Below are positions 8,862-18,199 of a DNA stretch of 64,000 bases, in pieces; within the stretch, counting starts at the first letter, position 1; every line of letters starts with the position of its first letter. Under the pieces are notes generated by a model. That model did no database searches, was not told where the DNA came from, and worked only from the letters and a program-made list of their open reading frames with translations. Source of the DNA: Mycolicibacterium baixiangningiae (GTDB lineage Bacteria > Actinomycetota > Actinomycetes > Mycobacteriales > Mycobacteriaceae); contig NZ_CP066218.1 in NCBI RefSeq assembly GCF_016313185.1, positions 5,828,001 through 5,892,000 on the forward strand. The letters are read 5' to 3'. A program made the translations under genes and the position numbers.

Positions 8862-10268
8862 TCAGGCGGCCCCGGCGAGCACCGGGGCAATCCTGCCGAC
8901 CACGTCCGAATTCTGCTCGAGCGCATAGCCGACCTGCAGGATCTCGGGTTCGGCGAACGGCTTGCCGAGGATCTGCACCCCGAGCGGAAGACCTCCGGAG
9001 GTGAAGCCGGCGGGCACCGACAGCGACGGTAGCCCGGTGATGTTGGCCGGTGCCGAATAGCGCACGTACGCACCGGTCGCCCCCTCGACGGTGCCGTCGG
9101 GCCAGGTGATGAACGGGTCGGCGCGCAGGGTGGCGGGGGCGACCACGGTCGGGGCCAGCAGCACGTCGATCGCCGAGAACATCTCCTTCCACGCCGCCTG
9201 CATCAGCGTGCGCAATCGCAACGCGTTGACGTAGTCGGTGGCCAGCTGCGCGGCGCCCGTCTCGAGCAGCGTGCGCACTTCGTCGGTGTATTTCTCCGGT
9301 GAGTTGCGCAGGTAGTCCTGATGGTAGGCGGCGGCCTCGGGCATCATGATCGCCCACTCCGTGGCGAGGATGACGTCGGCCATCGGGATCGTCACCTCGA
9401 CCAGCTCCGCGCCGAGGCTTTCGAGCAGAGCGGCGGAGGCGCCGGCGGCTGCGGCGGTCTCGGGGTCGAGCTGTTCGGTGTAGTAGTTGGTCGGGATGCC
9501 GATCTTCTTCCCGGCGACCCCGGCGCCGATCTCGCTCACCATGTCGGGCACGGGGATGTCGACGGTGGCCGGGTCTCGGCGGTCATATCCCGACATCGCC
9601 GCCATCACCAACGCCGAGTCGATCACGTTGCGGCTCAACGGGCCCACGTGGTCGAGCGACCACGACAGTGAGGCGACCCCGACGCGCGGGGCACGACCGT
9701 AGGTGGGTTTCAGCCCGACGGTGCCGCAGAGCGCCGCCGGGATACGGATCGAGCCACCGGTGTCGCTGCCGAGGGCGACGGGCACCACGCCTGCGCCGAC
9801 CGCAGCACCTGAGCCACCGCTGGAGCCACCCGGTGTGCGGTCCGGCGCCCACGGATTTCCGGTGGTGGGAGTTGTTGCCCCGTAAGCGAACTCGTGGGTG
9901 TGGGTTTTGCCGATCAGGATCATGCCCGCGTCGTAGAGCTTCGCCACCGACACCGCGTCGGCATCGGGCACGTAGTCGGCGCGTTGTGCCGAACTGGACG
10001 TGGTCAGCACCCCGGCGGTGTCGTAGAGATCCTTGACGCCGAGCGGGATACCGTGCAACGGCCCCCGGTACTCGCCGTCACCGATCTCCTTCTCGGCGAT
10101 CCTCGCCTGCTCGAGGGCGATCTCAGGAGTGGTGGTGACGAACGCGGTCAACGTCGGCTCGGTCTCCTCGAGCCGAGCCAACGACGAGTTGACGACCTCG
10201 ACCGGTGATACCTCCCTGGCCTTGATCTTCGCCGCAACCTCGATCATCGGGAGTTCGTAGAGTTCCAC
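8862..10268 (-). CDS. Amidase-signature family hydrolase (amidase 1)
   Basis: The 468-residue enzyme carries the complete Ser-cisSer-Lys triad of the amidase signature family: K79 in GVKDLYDT, the cis-serine in GGSSGGSGAAV (about 153) and the nucleophile in GSDTGGSIRIPA (about 173). Such enzymes hydrolyse linear amides; subgroups include AtzE (1-carboxybiuret hydrolase), AtzF (allophanate hydrolase) and GatA. It sits between a 65-residue AtzG/GatC-like gene and ureE, and stops 2 nt before ureE, so its product probably feeds the urease. It is clearly paralogous to amidase 2 of the same operon. The exact substrate is not visible in the sequence. Confidence 0.92.
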   Translation of the reverse strand: MELYELPMIEVAAKIKAREVSPVEVVNSSLARLEETEPTLTAFVTTTPEIALEQARIAEKEIGDGEYRGPLHGIPLGVKDLYDTAGVLTTSSSAQRADYVPDADAVSVAKLYDAGMILIGKTHTHEFAYGATTPTTGNPWAPDRTPGGSSGGSGAAVGAGVVPVALGSDTGGSIRIPAALCGTVGLKPTYGRAPRVGVASLSWSLDHVGPLSRNVIDSALVMAAMSGYDRRDPATVDIPVPDMVSEIGAGVAGKKIGIPTNYYTEQLDPETAAAAGASAALLESLGAELVEVTIPMADVILATEWAIMMPEAAAYHQDYLRNSPEKYTDEVRTLLETGAAQLATDYVNALRLRTLMQAAWKEMFSAIDVLLAPTVVAPATLRADPFITWPDGTVEGATGAYVRYSAPANITGLPSLSVPAGFTSGGLPLGVQILGKPFAEPEILQVGYALEQNSDVVGRIAPVLAGAA

Positions 10269-10294
10269 GGGTATACCTTTCGCTCAGTCTCGGG

Positions 10295-10492
10295 TCACTG
10301 CCAGCCGGCGTTGAAGCCGACGGCCGGGACGGTCTCGCCCAGCCCTGCCACCGAAGCGCGCCGGATCAGGGCGAGCGTGGACGAGTAGATCTCGTAGTGC
10401 TCCGCCAGCCGCTCGGGCGGCACGGTCAGTTCGGCGAAGTCGAACGCCGCCGCCACGGCGGCTTCCGAAGGGACGAATTCGTTGTCGGACAT
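10295..10492 (-). CDS. Small AtzG/GatC-like partner protein (65 aa)
   Basis: This short gene (ATG 10492, stop 10295) encodes 65 residues with two predicted helices: an N-terminal SEAAVAAAFDFAELTVPPER and a second around AEHYEIYSSTLALIRRAS, ending in PAVGFNAGWQ. It is set between two amidase-signature genes, 26 nt from each. AtzG, a small protein that binds and stabilises the amidase AtzE, has this size and setting, and both AtzG and AtzE resemble GatC/GatA. The similarity is by size, helical layout and context rather than by a strong motif. It probably forms a complex with one of the flanking amidases. Confidence 0.6.
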   Translation of the reverse strand: MSDNEFVPSEAAVAAAFDFAELTVPPERLAEHYEIYSSTLALIRRASVAGLGETVPAVGFNAGWQ

Positions 10493-10518
10493 GGGGTCTC
10501 CTATGGTCGGATCGAAGT

Positions 10519-11907
10519 TCAGAATGGAAGTGGTACGTCGACACACCCCGCGAGCGATTCGAACGCGCGCCCGGCGCCCAGCACGGTCGCATCCGCACCC
10601 GGGCGGCCCATCAGCTGCAGCCCGATCGGCAGACCGTCGTCGCCGAACCCTGCCGGCACCGTCAGCGCCGGCATTCCGGTCACGTTGGCCGGCACGGTCA
10701 GTGTGTTGATGCCGTCGAGGATGGGCACCGTGGCGCCGCCCAGTTCGACCTCGGTGGCCCCGTACGGCGGAGCGGTCATCGCGATGGTCGCCGAGATCAG
10801 CACGTCGATCCCGGAGTCGAACATCGCGGTCATCCCGGCGATGACGGCGGCGCGGGCCCGCAGGCCGGCGAGGTAGTCGACGCCGCTGTAGGCCGCGCCG
10901 ACGGCAAGCGCATCCTGGACGTCGGTGCTGAACTTGTCCGGGCTCATCCCGGTCTGCACCCCGTGCCATGCGGCGGCCTCGACGCCGCAGACGACGTGCA
11001 CCACCTCGGGGCACAACTCGACGTCGGTGAACGTCACCCGGCGGATGGTGGCGCCCGCGGCTTCCAGAGTGCGCACCGCGGTCTCGAAGGTGGCGGCGAC
11101 ATCGGGGGCGAGCCGGTCGCAGAAGTACGGTTCGGCGATACCGATCGTCAATCCGGCCAGCCCGCGGTCGAATTCGCTGCGGAAGTCCGGGATGGGCGCG
11201 GTGCTGCTGTAGGGATCACCCGGATCGTGGCCGGCGATGACTTCCAGCAGAGCCACGGTGTCGTCGACGGTGCGGCCCAGTGGTCCGGCGTGGTCCAGCG
11301 TCGAACTGAGCGCGCTGACACCGCGGCGGCTCACCATGCCGAAGGTGGGTTTGTGGCCGGTCACCCCGCACAGCGCCGCCGGGATGCGGATCGAGCCGCC
11401 GGTGTCGGTGCCGAGGGCGGCGGTCGTCACGCCCGCTGCGATGGCGGCGCCGCTGCCCCCGCTGGACCCGCCCGGGATGCGGTCGAGGCCCCAGGGATTG
11501 CGGGTCGGCGGGGTGTTGACGCCGTAGGCGTATTCGTGGGTGGTGGTCTTGCCGAGGATGACCGCCCCGGCCTCCCGCAGTCGCCGCACCGCCTCGGAGT
11601 CCTCTGTCGCCAAGTGCTCGGGCGCGCCGAGCGAGCCGTTGCCGGTGCGGTACCCGCCGACGTCGTAGATGTCCTTGACCGCGACGGGTATCCCGCGCAA
11701 CGGGCCGCCGTCGGCCTGCGCCGCACGCTGCTCCTGAGCGACGGCGAGCGCCTCGTCGGCGAACACCGCGGCGAACGCCTGGATCTCGTCCTCGGTCCGG
11801 GCGATCTGCGCGAGTGCGCCGCGAACCAGGTCCACAGGGTCCACCTCGCCGCGGTCGATCGCCACGCGGAGTTCGGGAATCGTTCGTTGCGCGAGAGTCT
11901 CGGTCAC
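10519..11907 (-). CDS. Amidase-signature family hydrolase (amidase 2)
   Basis: The 462-residue product, from a GTG start, is a second amidase-signature enzyme with the triad lysine in AVKDIYDV, the cis-serine in GGSSGGSGAAIAAG and the nucleophile in GTDTGGSIRIPA. It shares long stretches with amidase 1 (LDHAGPLGRTVDD versus LDHVGPLSRNVID), so the two arose by duplication or are close relatives. It follows the peptide-type ATPase gene by 9 nt and precedes the small AtzG-like gene by 26 nt. It is a plausible catalytic partner of that small protein. Substrate unknown; the context suggests an imported amide or a urea-like compound. Confidence 0.92.
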   Translation of the reverse strand: MTETLAQRTIPELRVAIDRGEVDPVDLVRGALAQIARTEDEIQAFAAVFADEALAVAQEQRAAQADGGPLRGIPVAVKDIYDVGGYRTGNGSLGAPEHLATEDSEAVRRLREAGAVILGKTTTHEYAYGVNTPPTRNPWGLDRIPGGSSGGSGAAIAAGVTTAALGTDTGGSIRIPAALCGVTGHKPTFGMVSRRGVSALSSTLDHAGPLGRTVDDTVALLEVIAGHDPGDPYSSTAPIPDFRSEFDRGLAGLTIGIAEPYFCDRLAPDVAATFETAVRTLEAAGATIRRVTFTDVELCPEVVHVVCGVEAAAWHGVQTGMSPDKFSTDVQDALAVGAAYSGVDYLAGLRARAAVIAGMTAMFDSGIDVLISATIAMTAPPYGATEVELGGATVPILDGINTLTVPANVTGMPALTVPAGFGDDGLPIGLQLMGRPGADATVLGAGRAFESLAGCVDVPLPF

Positions 11908-11916
11908 GGGTGCCTC

Positions 11917-12723
11917 TCAGTTGTGGGTGCCGGCCAGCTCGGGTTCGAGCACGGCGTCGACGAGTTTGCGGGTGATCTCGGTTTCGGGTTCGGTCAGCAG
12001 CCGGTCTACCGGGCCGGTCTCGACGAGCCTGCCGTGGTCGAGTACGCCTGCGTGCTCACACATGTGCTCGACCAGAGCGAGGTTGTGGGTGATGAGCAAC
12101 ATGGTCAGCTTCCGTTCGCGCTGAAGGTCTTTGAGCAGGTTGAGGATCTGCGCCTGCACCGAGACGTCCAGCGCCGCGGTCGGTTCGTCGAGGACGACGA
12201 AGTCCGGGTCGGTCACCAGGGCGCGGGCGATGCCGAGGCGTTGACGCTGCCCCCCGGAGAATTCGTGGATGTAGCGGTCGTAATGCGAAGGCAGCATCCC
12301 GACGCGGTCCAGCAATTCGAGGGTCTTGCGCCTGGCCTCGGCGGCTGAGGCGGTCCGGATCAACCGCAGGGGGTAGGCGATCTGGGCGCCGACGCTGCGG
12401 CGTGGATTGAACGCCGAACCCGAATCCTGGAACACGATCTGGATCTGCTGGCGGTAGCGGCGCATGGCCAGGTCGGAGAGGCCGACGAGTTCGTTGCCGT
12501 CGAAGGTCACCGACCCGGACGTGGGCGTCTCCAGACCCATCACCATCCGGCCCGTGGTGGTCTTTCCCGAGCCGGATTCGCCGATCAGGCCGAATGTCTC
12601 GCCGCGTTCGACCGCGAAGCTGACCGAGTCGACGGCCACGAACTCACCGCGTTTACCGTCCTCGCCGCGGACACTGAACACCTTTGTCAGGTCGGTGACC
12701 GTGACCAGCGGATCACGCGACAT
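11917..12723 (-). CDS. Oligopeptide-type ABC transporter ATPase (DppF/OppF-like)
   Basis: This 268-residue ATPase powers import through the adjacent permeases. It has Walker A GESGSGKTT, the Q-loop VFQDSGSAFNPRR typical of the Dpp/Opp group, the signature FSGGQRQRLGIARAL, Walker B DFVVLDEPTAALD and a switch histidine in LLITHNLALVEH. It is the second ATPase of the set and overlaps the first by 11 nt. It lacks the long C-terminal iron-sulfur cysteine extension seen in some OppD/OppF proteins. The linkage to amidases suggests the cargo is an amide or short peptide-like molecule. Confidence 0.93.
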   Translation of the reverse strand: MSRDPLVTVTDLTKVFSVRGEDGKRGEFVAVDSVSFAVERGETFGLIGESGSGKTTTGRMVMGLETPTSGSVTFDGNELVGLSDLAMRRYRQQIQIVFQDSGSAFNPRRSVGAQIAYPLRLIRTASAAEARRKTLELLDRVGMLPSHYDRYIHEFSGGQRQRLGIARALVTDPDFVVLDEPTAALDVSVQAQILNLLKDLQRERKLTMLLITHNLALVEHMCEHAGVLDHGRLVETGPVDRLLTEPETEITRKLVDAVLEPELAGTHN

Positions 12724-13618
12724 GGGGTTGCTCCTTCGTGGCGGTCAGGGTGGTGTCGCCGTGGAACTCGAACAGTCGCCGGTCCGCCCGCGGTACGGAG
12801 CGGGTGCCGGGGTCGAGGTGCAGACGGGGCACCGCACGCATCAGCCCCTGCGTGTACGGGTGCTGGGGCCGGTTCAGCACCTGGTCGACGGCGCCGGATT
12901 CGAGCACATCGCCGCGGCGCATCACGGTGTCGTCGCTGCACACGTGGGCGACGACGCCGAAGTCGTGGGTGACGAGCAGGATCGACGTGCCCAGTTCGGC
13001 GTTGATGTCGACGAGCAGATCGAGGATCTGTTTCTGCACGGTGGCGTCGAGCGCCGTGGTCGGTTCGTCGGCGAGTAGGAGCTCCGGCCGGCACGACAGT
13101 GCGATCGCGATCACCACGCGCTGGCGCTGCCCGCCGGACAGTTCGTGCGGATAGGACCGCATCCGCCGCTTGGCGTCGGGCAGTGCCACGAGGTCGAGCG
13201 CTTCGAGCGCCTTCGCCCTCGCCGTCGCCTTGTCGACCCGCTGGTGCAGGCGGATCACCTCCATCAGCTGTGCACCGACGGTGAACGACGGGTCGAGCGC
13301 CGACAAGGCGTTCTGGGAGACCAGTCCGATGTGCGGGCCGCGGATGGCGCGCATCTCCTTGTCCGTCTTGTCGAGCAGATTCTCGCCGCGGAACAGGATC
13401 TCGCCGCTGGTGATCTCCGCGCGGGTGCTGCCGAGCAGGCGCAGCACCGCCAGGGAGGTCACCGACTTGCCGGACCCCGACTCGCCGACGAGGCCCAGAA
13501 TGCCCCCCTCTCGGACGGTGATGTTGGCGTTCTTCACCGCGTGCACCACACCTCCGTCGGTGTGGAAGTCGACCGACAGATTTCTGACATCCAGCGCCGC
13601 TGGGGTTTCCGGGCTCAT
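12713..13618 (-). CDS. Oligopeptide-type ABC transporter ATPase (DppD/OppD-like)
   Basis: The 301-residue protein starts at ATG 13618, which overlaps the stop of the upstream permease by one base. It contains Walker A GESGSGKSV, the signature LSGGQRQRVVIAIAL, Walker B LLLADEPTTALDATVQ, and near the C-terminus the oligopeptide-transporter string HPYTQGLMRAVPRLH, which marks the OppD/DppD branch. It would pair with the DppF-like ATPase as a heterodimer on the cytoplasmic side of the DppB-DppC channel. Confidence 0.93.
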   Translation of the reverse strand: MSPETPAALDVRNLSVDFHTDGGVVHAVKNANITVREGGILGLVGESGSGKSVTSLAVLRLLGSTRAEITSGEILFRGENLLDKTDKEMRAIRGPHIGLVSQNALSALDPSFTVGAQLMEVIRLHQRVDKATARAKALEALDLVALPDAKRRMRSYPHELSGGQRQRVVIAIALSCRPELLLADEPTTALDATVQKQILDLLVDINAELGTSILLVTHDFGVVAHVCSDDTVMRRGDVLESGAVDQVLNRPQHPYTQGLMRAVPRLHLDPGTRSVPRADRRLFEFHGDTTLTATKEQPHVA

Positions 13619-14565
13619 CAGATCGTCTGCTTTCGCGGGTCGAGGGCGTCGCGGATGCCGTCGCCGATCAGGTTGAACGCCAGGGAGACGACGAGGATGA
13701 GCAGACCCGGGATGGTCGCGACGTGGTAGATGCCTTCGAGTAGGACGTTCTTTCCGTCGGCGGTCATGATCCCCCAGTCCGGGGTGGGCGGGATGACGCC
13801 GACCCCCAGGAAGCTCAGACCGGAGGCCACCACGATCATCAGGCCGCACAGGGTGGTCGCGTACACCAGCAGTTGGACGACGACGTTCGGCATCAACTCC
13901 CGGAACATCAGCAGCAGCGGGTTGGCGCCGTACGCACGGGCCGCTTCGACGTAGTCCTTCGAGGATTCCTGGACGGTCGCCGTGTAGGCGACGCGCGCCA
14001 TATAGGGGACCAGCGTGATGCCGATCGCGAGCATCACGTTGCCCAGACCGGCGCCCAGCACGGCGGACAGCGCGATGGCGAGCAGCACCAGGGGGAACGC
14101 GAACAACACGTCGAGGATGCGCATGAGGGTCTCTCCGGCGCGGCTGCGCCGGAAGCCGGCGAACAGCCCGATCATCAGGGCCAGCGGGAACACCACGAGT
14201 ACCGGGACGACCGCCACTGTCAACGAGTTCCGGCCGCCGTAGAGCAGGCGGGTCCAGATGTCGCGGCCCTGGCCGTCCAGCCCGAGGAGGTGCCCGTCGG
14301 TGCCGACACCGGCGAGCCGGTCGACCGGATCACCGGCGACGGGACTGTAGGGCGTCAACAGCGGCGCGAAGATCGCCGCGAGCGTGACGGCGACGAGCAC
14401 CACGAGTGACACCACCGCCCACCTGTCCCGGCGGAAGGCTCGTACTGCCAAGCGCCACGGGGGTTTCGGGACGTGCGTCTCGGTCGGGGCGTGCCCACCG
14501 GCCGACGTCCGGCGTGCGCCGATCAGTGAGCGGCCTGTACCGACCGCCTGGGCGAGTGCACTCAT
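13618..14565 (-). CDS. Oligopeptide-type ABC transporter permease (DppC/OppC-like)
   Basis: This 315-residue membrane protein has a cytoplasmic N-terminal tail, a first transmembrane helix near residues 50-70 (VVSLVVLVAVTLAAIFAPLL), then the periplasmic HLLGLDGQGRDIWTRLLYGG segment that is diagnostic for DppC/OppC. Five more helices include the EAARAYGANPLLLMFRELMP coupling loop (EAA motif) that contacts the ATPases. The start ATG at 14565 is 4 nt inside the preceding permease gene. Confidence 0.93.
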   Translation of the reverse strand: MSALAQAVGTGRSLIGARRTSAGGHAPTETHVPKPPWRLAVRAFRRDRWAVVSLVVLVAVTLAAIFAPLLTPYSPVAGDPVDRLAGVGTDGHLLGLDGQGRDIWTRLLYGGRNSLTVAVVPVLVVFPLALMIGLFAGFRRSRAGETLMRILDVLFAFPLVLLAIALSAVLGAGLGNVMLAIGITLVPYMARVAYTATVQESSKDYVEAARAYGANPLLLMFRELMPNVVVQLLVYATTLCGLMIVVASGLSFLGVGVIPPTPDWGIMTADGKNVLLEGIYHVATIPGLLILVVSLAFNLIGDGIRDALDPRKQTI

Positions 14566-15521
14566 GCGCGAACCGTCCTTCGAGTGCGTGGATCGAGCAG
14601 GCCGACGGCCGTGTCGGCGACGAGGTTGATGATCACGAAGGCCAGCGCGATGAACAGCACACCGGCCTGCACCACCTGGATGTCGCGCTGCGTGATCGAG
14701 GTGTAGAGCTGCTGGCCGAGCCCCGGCCAACCGAAGACGACTTCCACGAAGACCACCCCACCCAGCAGGTAACCCACCTGAAGACCGATGACGTTGACGA
14801 TCGGTGGCAACGCATTGCGCAGTGCGTGCCGCCACAACACCGACGAGGTCGACAGGCCGGAGGCACGCAATGTGCGGATGTAGTCCTGCGCCAGGATGTC
14901 GACCATCACGCTGCGGGTCATCCGGGCGATCACCGCGAGCGGAACAAGCGCCGCCGCGATGGCGGGCAAGACGAGATGCGCCAGCAGATCTCCGATTCCG
15001 CCGGGGAATCGCGGGTTGTACATGCCCGAGGTCGGCAACCAGCCCAGCCCGATGGCGAAGATGCCGATCAGCAGCAGACCGAACCAGTACACCGGCACAC
15101 TCGCTCCGGCGAGCGAGATGACCATGGAGGCGCGGTCGAAGATGCTGTACTGCTTGTGGGCGGCGATGACGCCGAGCGGTACGGCGATCACGATGCACAG
15201 CACCAACGCCGCGCCCGTCAGGATGAGGGTGTTGACGAAGCGCGGCACCATGATGTCGGTGACGGGCGCGTTGACCGTCAGTGAGCGTCCGAGATCCCCC
15301 TGCAATAGCCCGCCCAGGTAGTCGAAGAACTGCACGGGCAGCGCCCTGTCGAGGCCGAGTTCGGTGCGCAGCGCGGCGACGGTCTCCGCGGTCGCCCCGG
15401 TGCCCAGGATGGTCACGGCGGGATCGCCCGGGACCATCTGCAGCAGCAGGAAGACGATGAGGGCCACCCCGAAGAGCACGAGAAGCGTGGAGAGCAGGCG
15501 GTTTCCGATGACACGGGTCAC
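14562..15521 (-). CDS. Oligopeptide-type ABC transporter permease (DppB/OppB-like)
   Basis: The 319-residue protein begins at GTG 15521, overlapping the stop of the binding-protein gene (GTGA). The N-terminal helix (NRLLSTLLVLFGVALIVFLL) followed by QMVPGDPAVTILG is the standard DppB opening. The EAA-type coupling loop is YIRTLRASGLSTSSVLWRHA, and the C-terminal helices contain EVVFGWPGLGQQLYTSI. With the DppC-like protein it would form the membrane channel. It has about six transmembrane helices. Confidence 0.93.
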   Translation of the reverse strand: MTRVIGNRLLSTLLVLFGVALIVFLLLQMVPGDPAVTILGTGATAETVAALRTELGLDRALPVQFFDYLGGLLQGDLGRSLTVNAPVTDIMVPRFVNTLILTGAALVLCIVIAVPLGVIAAHKQYSIFDRASMVISLAGASVPVYWFGLLLIGIFAIGLGWLPTSGMYNPRFPGGIGDLLAHLVLPAIAAALVPLAVIARMTRSVMVDILAQDYIRTLRASGLSTSSVLWRHALRNALPPIVNVIGLQVGYLLGGVVFVEVVFGWPGLGQQLYTSITQRDIQVVQAGVLFIALAFVIINLVADTAVGLLDPRTRRTVRA

Positions 15522-17140
15522 TGTTCGAGCCTCACTTCCGTCAGGTCGTACCACTCCTCGCTCGCCGAGACGAAGCCGGTGACGTAGGGCGCCAACATGT
15601 ACGGCGCCTTGTCGTTGACGATCGGCACCAGGGCGGCGTCGTCGCTGACGATGTTGTTGGCCTCTCGCCACCACTTCTCGGCCTCGGCCGGGTCGAGCGC
15701 GGTGATCGCGTTGTCCATCGCCTCGTCGAGCACCGGATTGTCGTAGTACCCGACGTTCGGGCCGTTGGGCGCCTGCAGTTCCGAGGAGGTGACGATGTAG
15801 AGCCAGTACGGGCTGGTCATACCCCACGACATCTGCGCCATGCCGACCCCGTCCTGCATACCGCGTGCCCATACCCCCAGATACGAGATCCACTCCTGGG
15901 TCTGGATTTTCATGTTGATCCCGACCTCGGCGAGGTTCTGCTGGATGAATTCGGCCATCTGCGCCGGCATGATCTGCCCGGATCCGTCGGTGGAGGTGAT
16001 GAGGGTGGTCTCGAATCCGTTCTCAAGGCCGACCGAGGCCAGCAGTTGCCGCGCCTTGTCCAGATTGCGTTCGTAGACGTCCCGACGTTCGACGTAGCCG
16101 CCGGCCGAGATGGCCTGCACGCCGTACGCCGGGGTGACCGAGCCGCGCAACAGATCCTGCGCCATGCCCTCGCGGTCGACGGCGAGGTTGATCGCCTGGC
16201 GCACCTCGGGTATCGAGGTGTACCGGTCCTTCATGTTGAAGGACAGGTACCAGGTGTGCGGCGGGATGCCCTCGGACAGCTGGTACCCCTCGCTGACGAG
16301 GTTGTCGATGCTGTCAGGGTTGGGCACCGCGATCATGTCGACATCGCCGGACCGCAGGGCGGCCGTCCGCGCCGACGGGTCGGGAAGGGGCCGGAACACC
16401 ACGCCGTCGATATAGGGCACCTTGCCCCAGTAGTCGTCGTTGCGGACCAGGTCGATGCGCTCACCCCGGATGCGTTCGGCGAACTTGAACGGTCCGGTGC
16501 CCACCGGGTGGTCGGCGACGTCGTCGCCGTATTTCTCGAGGGCGGTGGGGCTCATGATGGCCGTGGAGCCGTTCCCGCCCTGGGTGAGCATCCGCAGGAA
16601 CTCCGAAAACGGTTGCTTCAGAATGATCTTCACGGTGTGCTCGTCGACGGTCGAGACGGACTCGACGAATTTCCACACGAAGCCCGTCTGTCCCGCCGCC
16701 CGTGCGGAGTACATCGGTGAACCCTTGTCCCACATGCGGCGGACGTTGTACTCGATGGCCTTCGCGTCCAGCGGGGTGCCATCGTGGAACCGGACACCCT
16801 TGCGGATGTGGAAGGTGTAATCGAGCCCGTCGTCGGAGACCTCCCACGACTCGGCCAGGCCGGGTTTGAGCGGGGGGATCGTCGCCTGGTCCGACGGGAT
16901 CGTCAGGTCCTGGTCCACCAGCGGTTCGAAGATCTGCCGGTTGATCCGCCACGACACCCACCCACCGGCAACCTGGGGATCGAGGATGTCGGCCTCGGAT
17001 TCGATCGCGACGACGAAGACGTTGCCCGTCTGGGCGGGCGGGCGTGAGCATCCGGCGACGGCGGTGCCGGCACACATCGCGGCCACGCATACGACGAACA
17101 GACGCTTTGCGTTGCGCCACAGCCTGTATCGAGGCGTCAT
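15518..17140 (-). CDS. Lipoprotein substrate-binding component, family 5 (peptide/nickel type)
   Basis: The 540-residue protein has a lipoprotein signal: a basic start (MTPRYRLWRNAKR), a hydrophobic stretch and the lipobox AVAGC. The mature part shows the family 5 signature: PPLKPGLAESWEVSDDGLDY, YTFHIRKGVRFHDGTPL and HPVGTGPFKF. This group binds peptides, nickel chelates, opines and other small molecules, so the ligand is not fixed by family. ATG 17140 was chosen because it gives a proper signal peptide; the frame is open to 17263. Being anchored outside the membrane, it sets the specificity of the operon's importer. Confidence 0.93.
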   Translation of the reverse strand: MTPRYRLWRNAKRLFVVCVAAMCAGTAVAGCSRPPAQTGNVFVVAIESEADILDPQVAGGWVSWRINRQIFEPLVDQDLTIPSDQATIPPLKPGLAESWEVSDDGLDYTFHIRKGVRFHDGTPLDAKAIEYNVRRMWDKGSPMYSARAAGQTGFVWKFVESVSTVDEHTVKIILKQPFSEFLRMLTQGGNGSTAIMSPTALEKYGDDVADHPVGTGPFKFAERIRGERIDLVRNDDYWGKVPYIDGVVFRPLPDPSARTAALRSGDVDMIAVPNPDSIDNLVSEGYQLSEGIPPHTWYLSFNMKDRYTSIPEVRQAINLAVDREGMAQDLLRGSVTPAYGVQAISAGGYVERRDVYERNLDKARQLLASVGLENGFETTLITSTDGSGQIMPAQMAEFIQQNLAEVGINMKIQTQEWISYLGVWARGMQDGVGMAQMSWGMTSPYWLYIVTSSELQAPNGPNVGYYDNPVLDEAMDNAITALDPAEAEKWWREANNIVSDDAALVPIVNDKAPYMLAPYVTGFVSASEEWYDLTEVRLEQ

Positions 17141-17363
17141 CCGCGAATCCTCCGGGTAGAGCGAGTGATCGGCCGCTGTACGCGCTGCACCCCGGTGAGC
17201 AGTGGCATCCGCCGACATCGAACTCCACGGTAGGAGATCCGCCGCGTCTGCAACATCCGTCATCCGACGTATTCGGTTGCAGCCGAGCCGAACCCGCAGG
17301 CAGCACGGTACTCCGGATCACCTCTGTGGTCCGGGTTTCCGGATTCGGTTGTTCAGAGCGTCT

Positions 17364-18107
17364 TTACGGTGCGCGGTGCGGGCACCGTGACGACGGGGCG
17401 TTGGGGGCGGCAAGACCCAGTTCGGTGGCGTGGACCGCGGCGGCCACCCGGTTGGCGACACCGAGCTTGCGCAGGACCCGTTCGACGTGGGTGCTCACGG
17501 TGCGCGGCGACAGGAAGAGCCGGTCGCTGATCTCGGCGTTGGACAGCCCTCCGCGAAGCAGCGCGAGGATCTCCTGCTCCCGCGGGGTCAGCCGGGCGCG
17601 CGCCCTGGCCCGCTGCCGCGTCACGTACTTGGTGAACAGGGGTCGGGCGGTTTCGATCATGCAACGGCTGCGTGCGGAGAATTCCGGGCGCTCCATGTTG
17701 GCCTGACACATCCCGACGACCTCACCGGCGCCGTCGTGCAGCACCATGAGGAAGCCGTTGGTGAACCCCTCCGGTCGCAACACCTGCGCGCCGCTGTAGG
17801 AGTCGGGGAACTCCGGCACGTCCACCCAGTCCGTGATGCGGTTGTGGTCGGAGAACTGCTTCTGGAATTCGGGAAGCGACTGGATGTCCGAACTCAGATA
17901 GCTGGCGACGGCGTCGGAGTAGCCGATCGATTTGACCAGGCTGAACCCCGTGCTCTGTGGCGCCTTGTAGGCGAGCAGGAAGCTGTCACAGCCCGTCTCG
18001 ACACGGAGGAAGTCGATGGCGCCGCGGATGCGCACCTCGGTGTCCGGGGACACCATCGCCGTCGCGATCGAGGAGAAGTCAGGAGTGTCGATTCCCGCAC
18101 GGGTCAT
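17364..18107 (-). CDS. LuxR-type transcriptional regulator of the amide/urease locus
   Basis: The 247-residue protein has an N-terminal sensory domain (about 1-165, autoinducer-binding/GAF-like, with GCDSFLLAYKAP and LRPEGFTNGFLMVLHDGAGE) and a C-terminal LuxR HTH (RLTPREQEILALLRGGLSNA, LFLSPRTVSTHVERVLRKLG). It lies within the minus-strand run, between the dimethylformamidase-like genes and the ABC transporter. In Paracoccus plasmid pAMI2 the dimethylformamidase genes are controlled by a LuxR-type activator, DmfR, so a role as inducer-sensing activator here is a reasonable inference. A 222-nt gap downstream (17141-17363) could hold the transporter promoter. Confidence 0.88.
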   Translation of the reverse strand: MTRAGIDTPDFSSIATAMVSPDTEVRIRGAIDFLRVETGCDSFLLAYKAPQSTGFSLVKSIGYSDAVASYLSSDIQSLPEFQKQFSDHNRITDWVDVPEFPDSYSGAQVLRPEGFTNGFLMVLHDGAGEVVGMCQANMERPEFSARSRCMIETARPLFTKYVTRQRARARARLTPREQEILALLRGGLSNAEISDRLFLSPRTVSTHVERVLRKLGVANRVAAAVHATELGLAAPNAPSSRCPHRAP

Positions 18108-18199
18108 CTCGTCGTTCTCCCTCCGAACTCACGTCTGCTGATGTGGTCCAGTCGACTACGAGCGGAGGTCGGGGAGGTTCGGGATCTGTTTCGGAGCCG

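Noticed and set aside
10963..12348. Plus-strand open frame of 461 codons opposite amidase 2 and the first ATPase gene
   Set aside because: Antisense shadow; the translation has no motif and crosses two well-supported genes.
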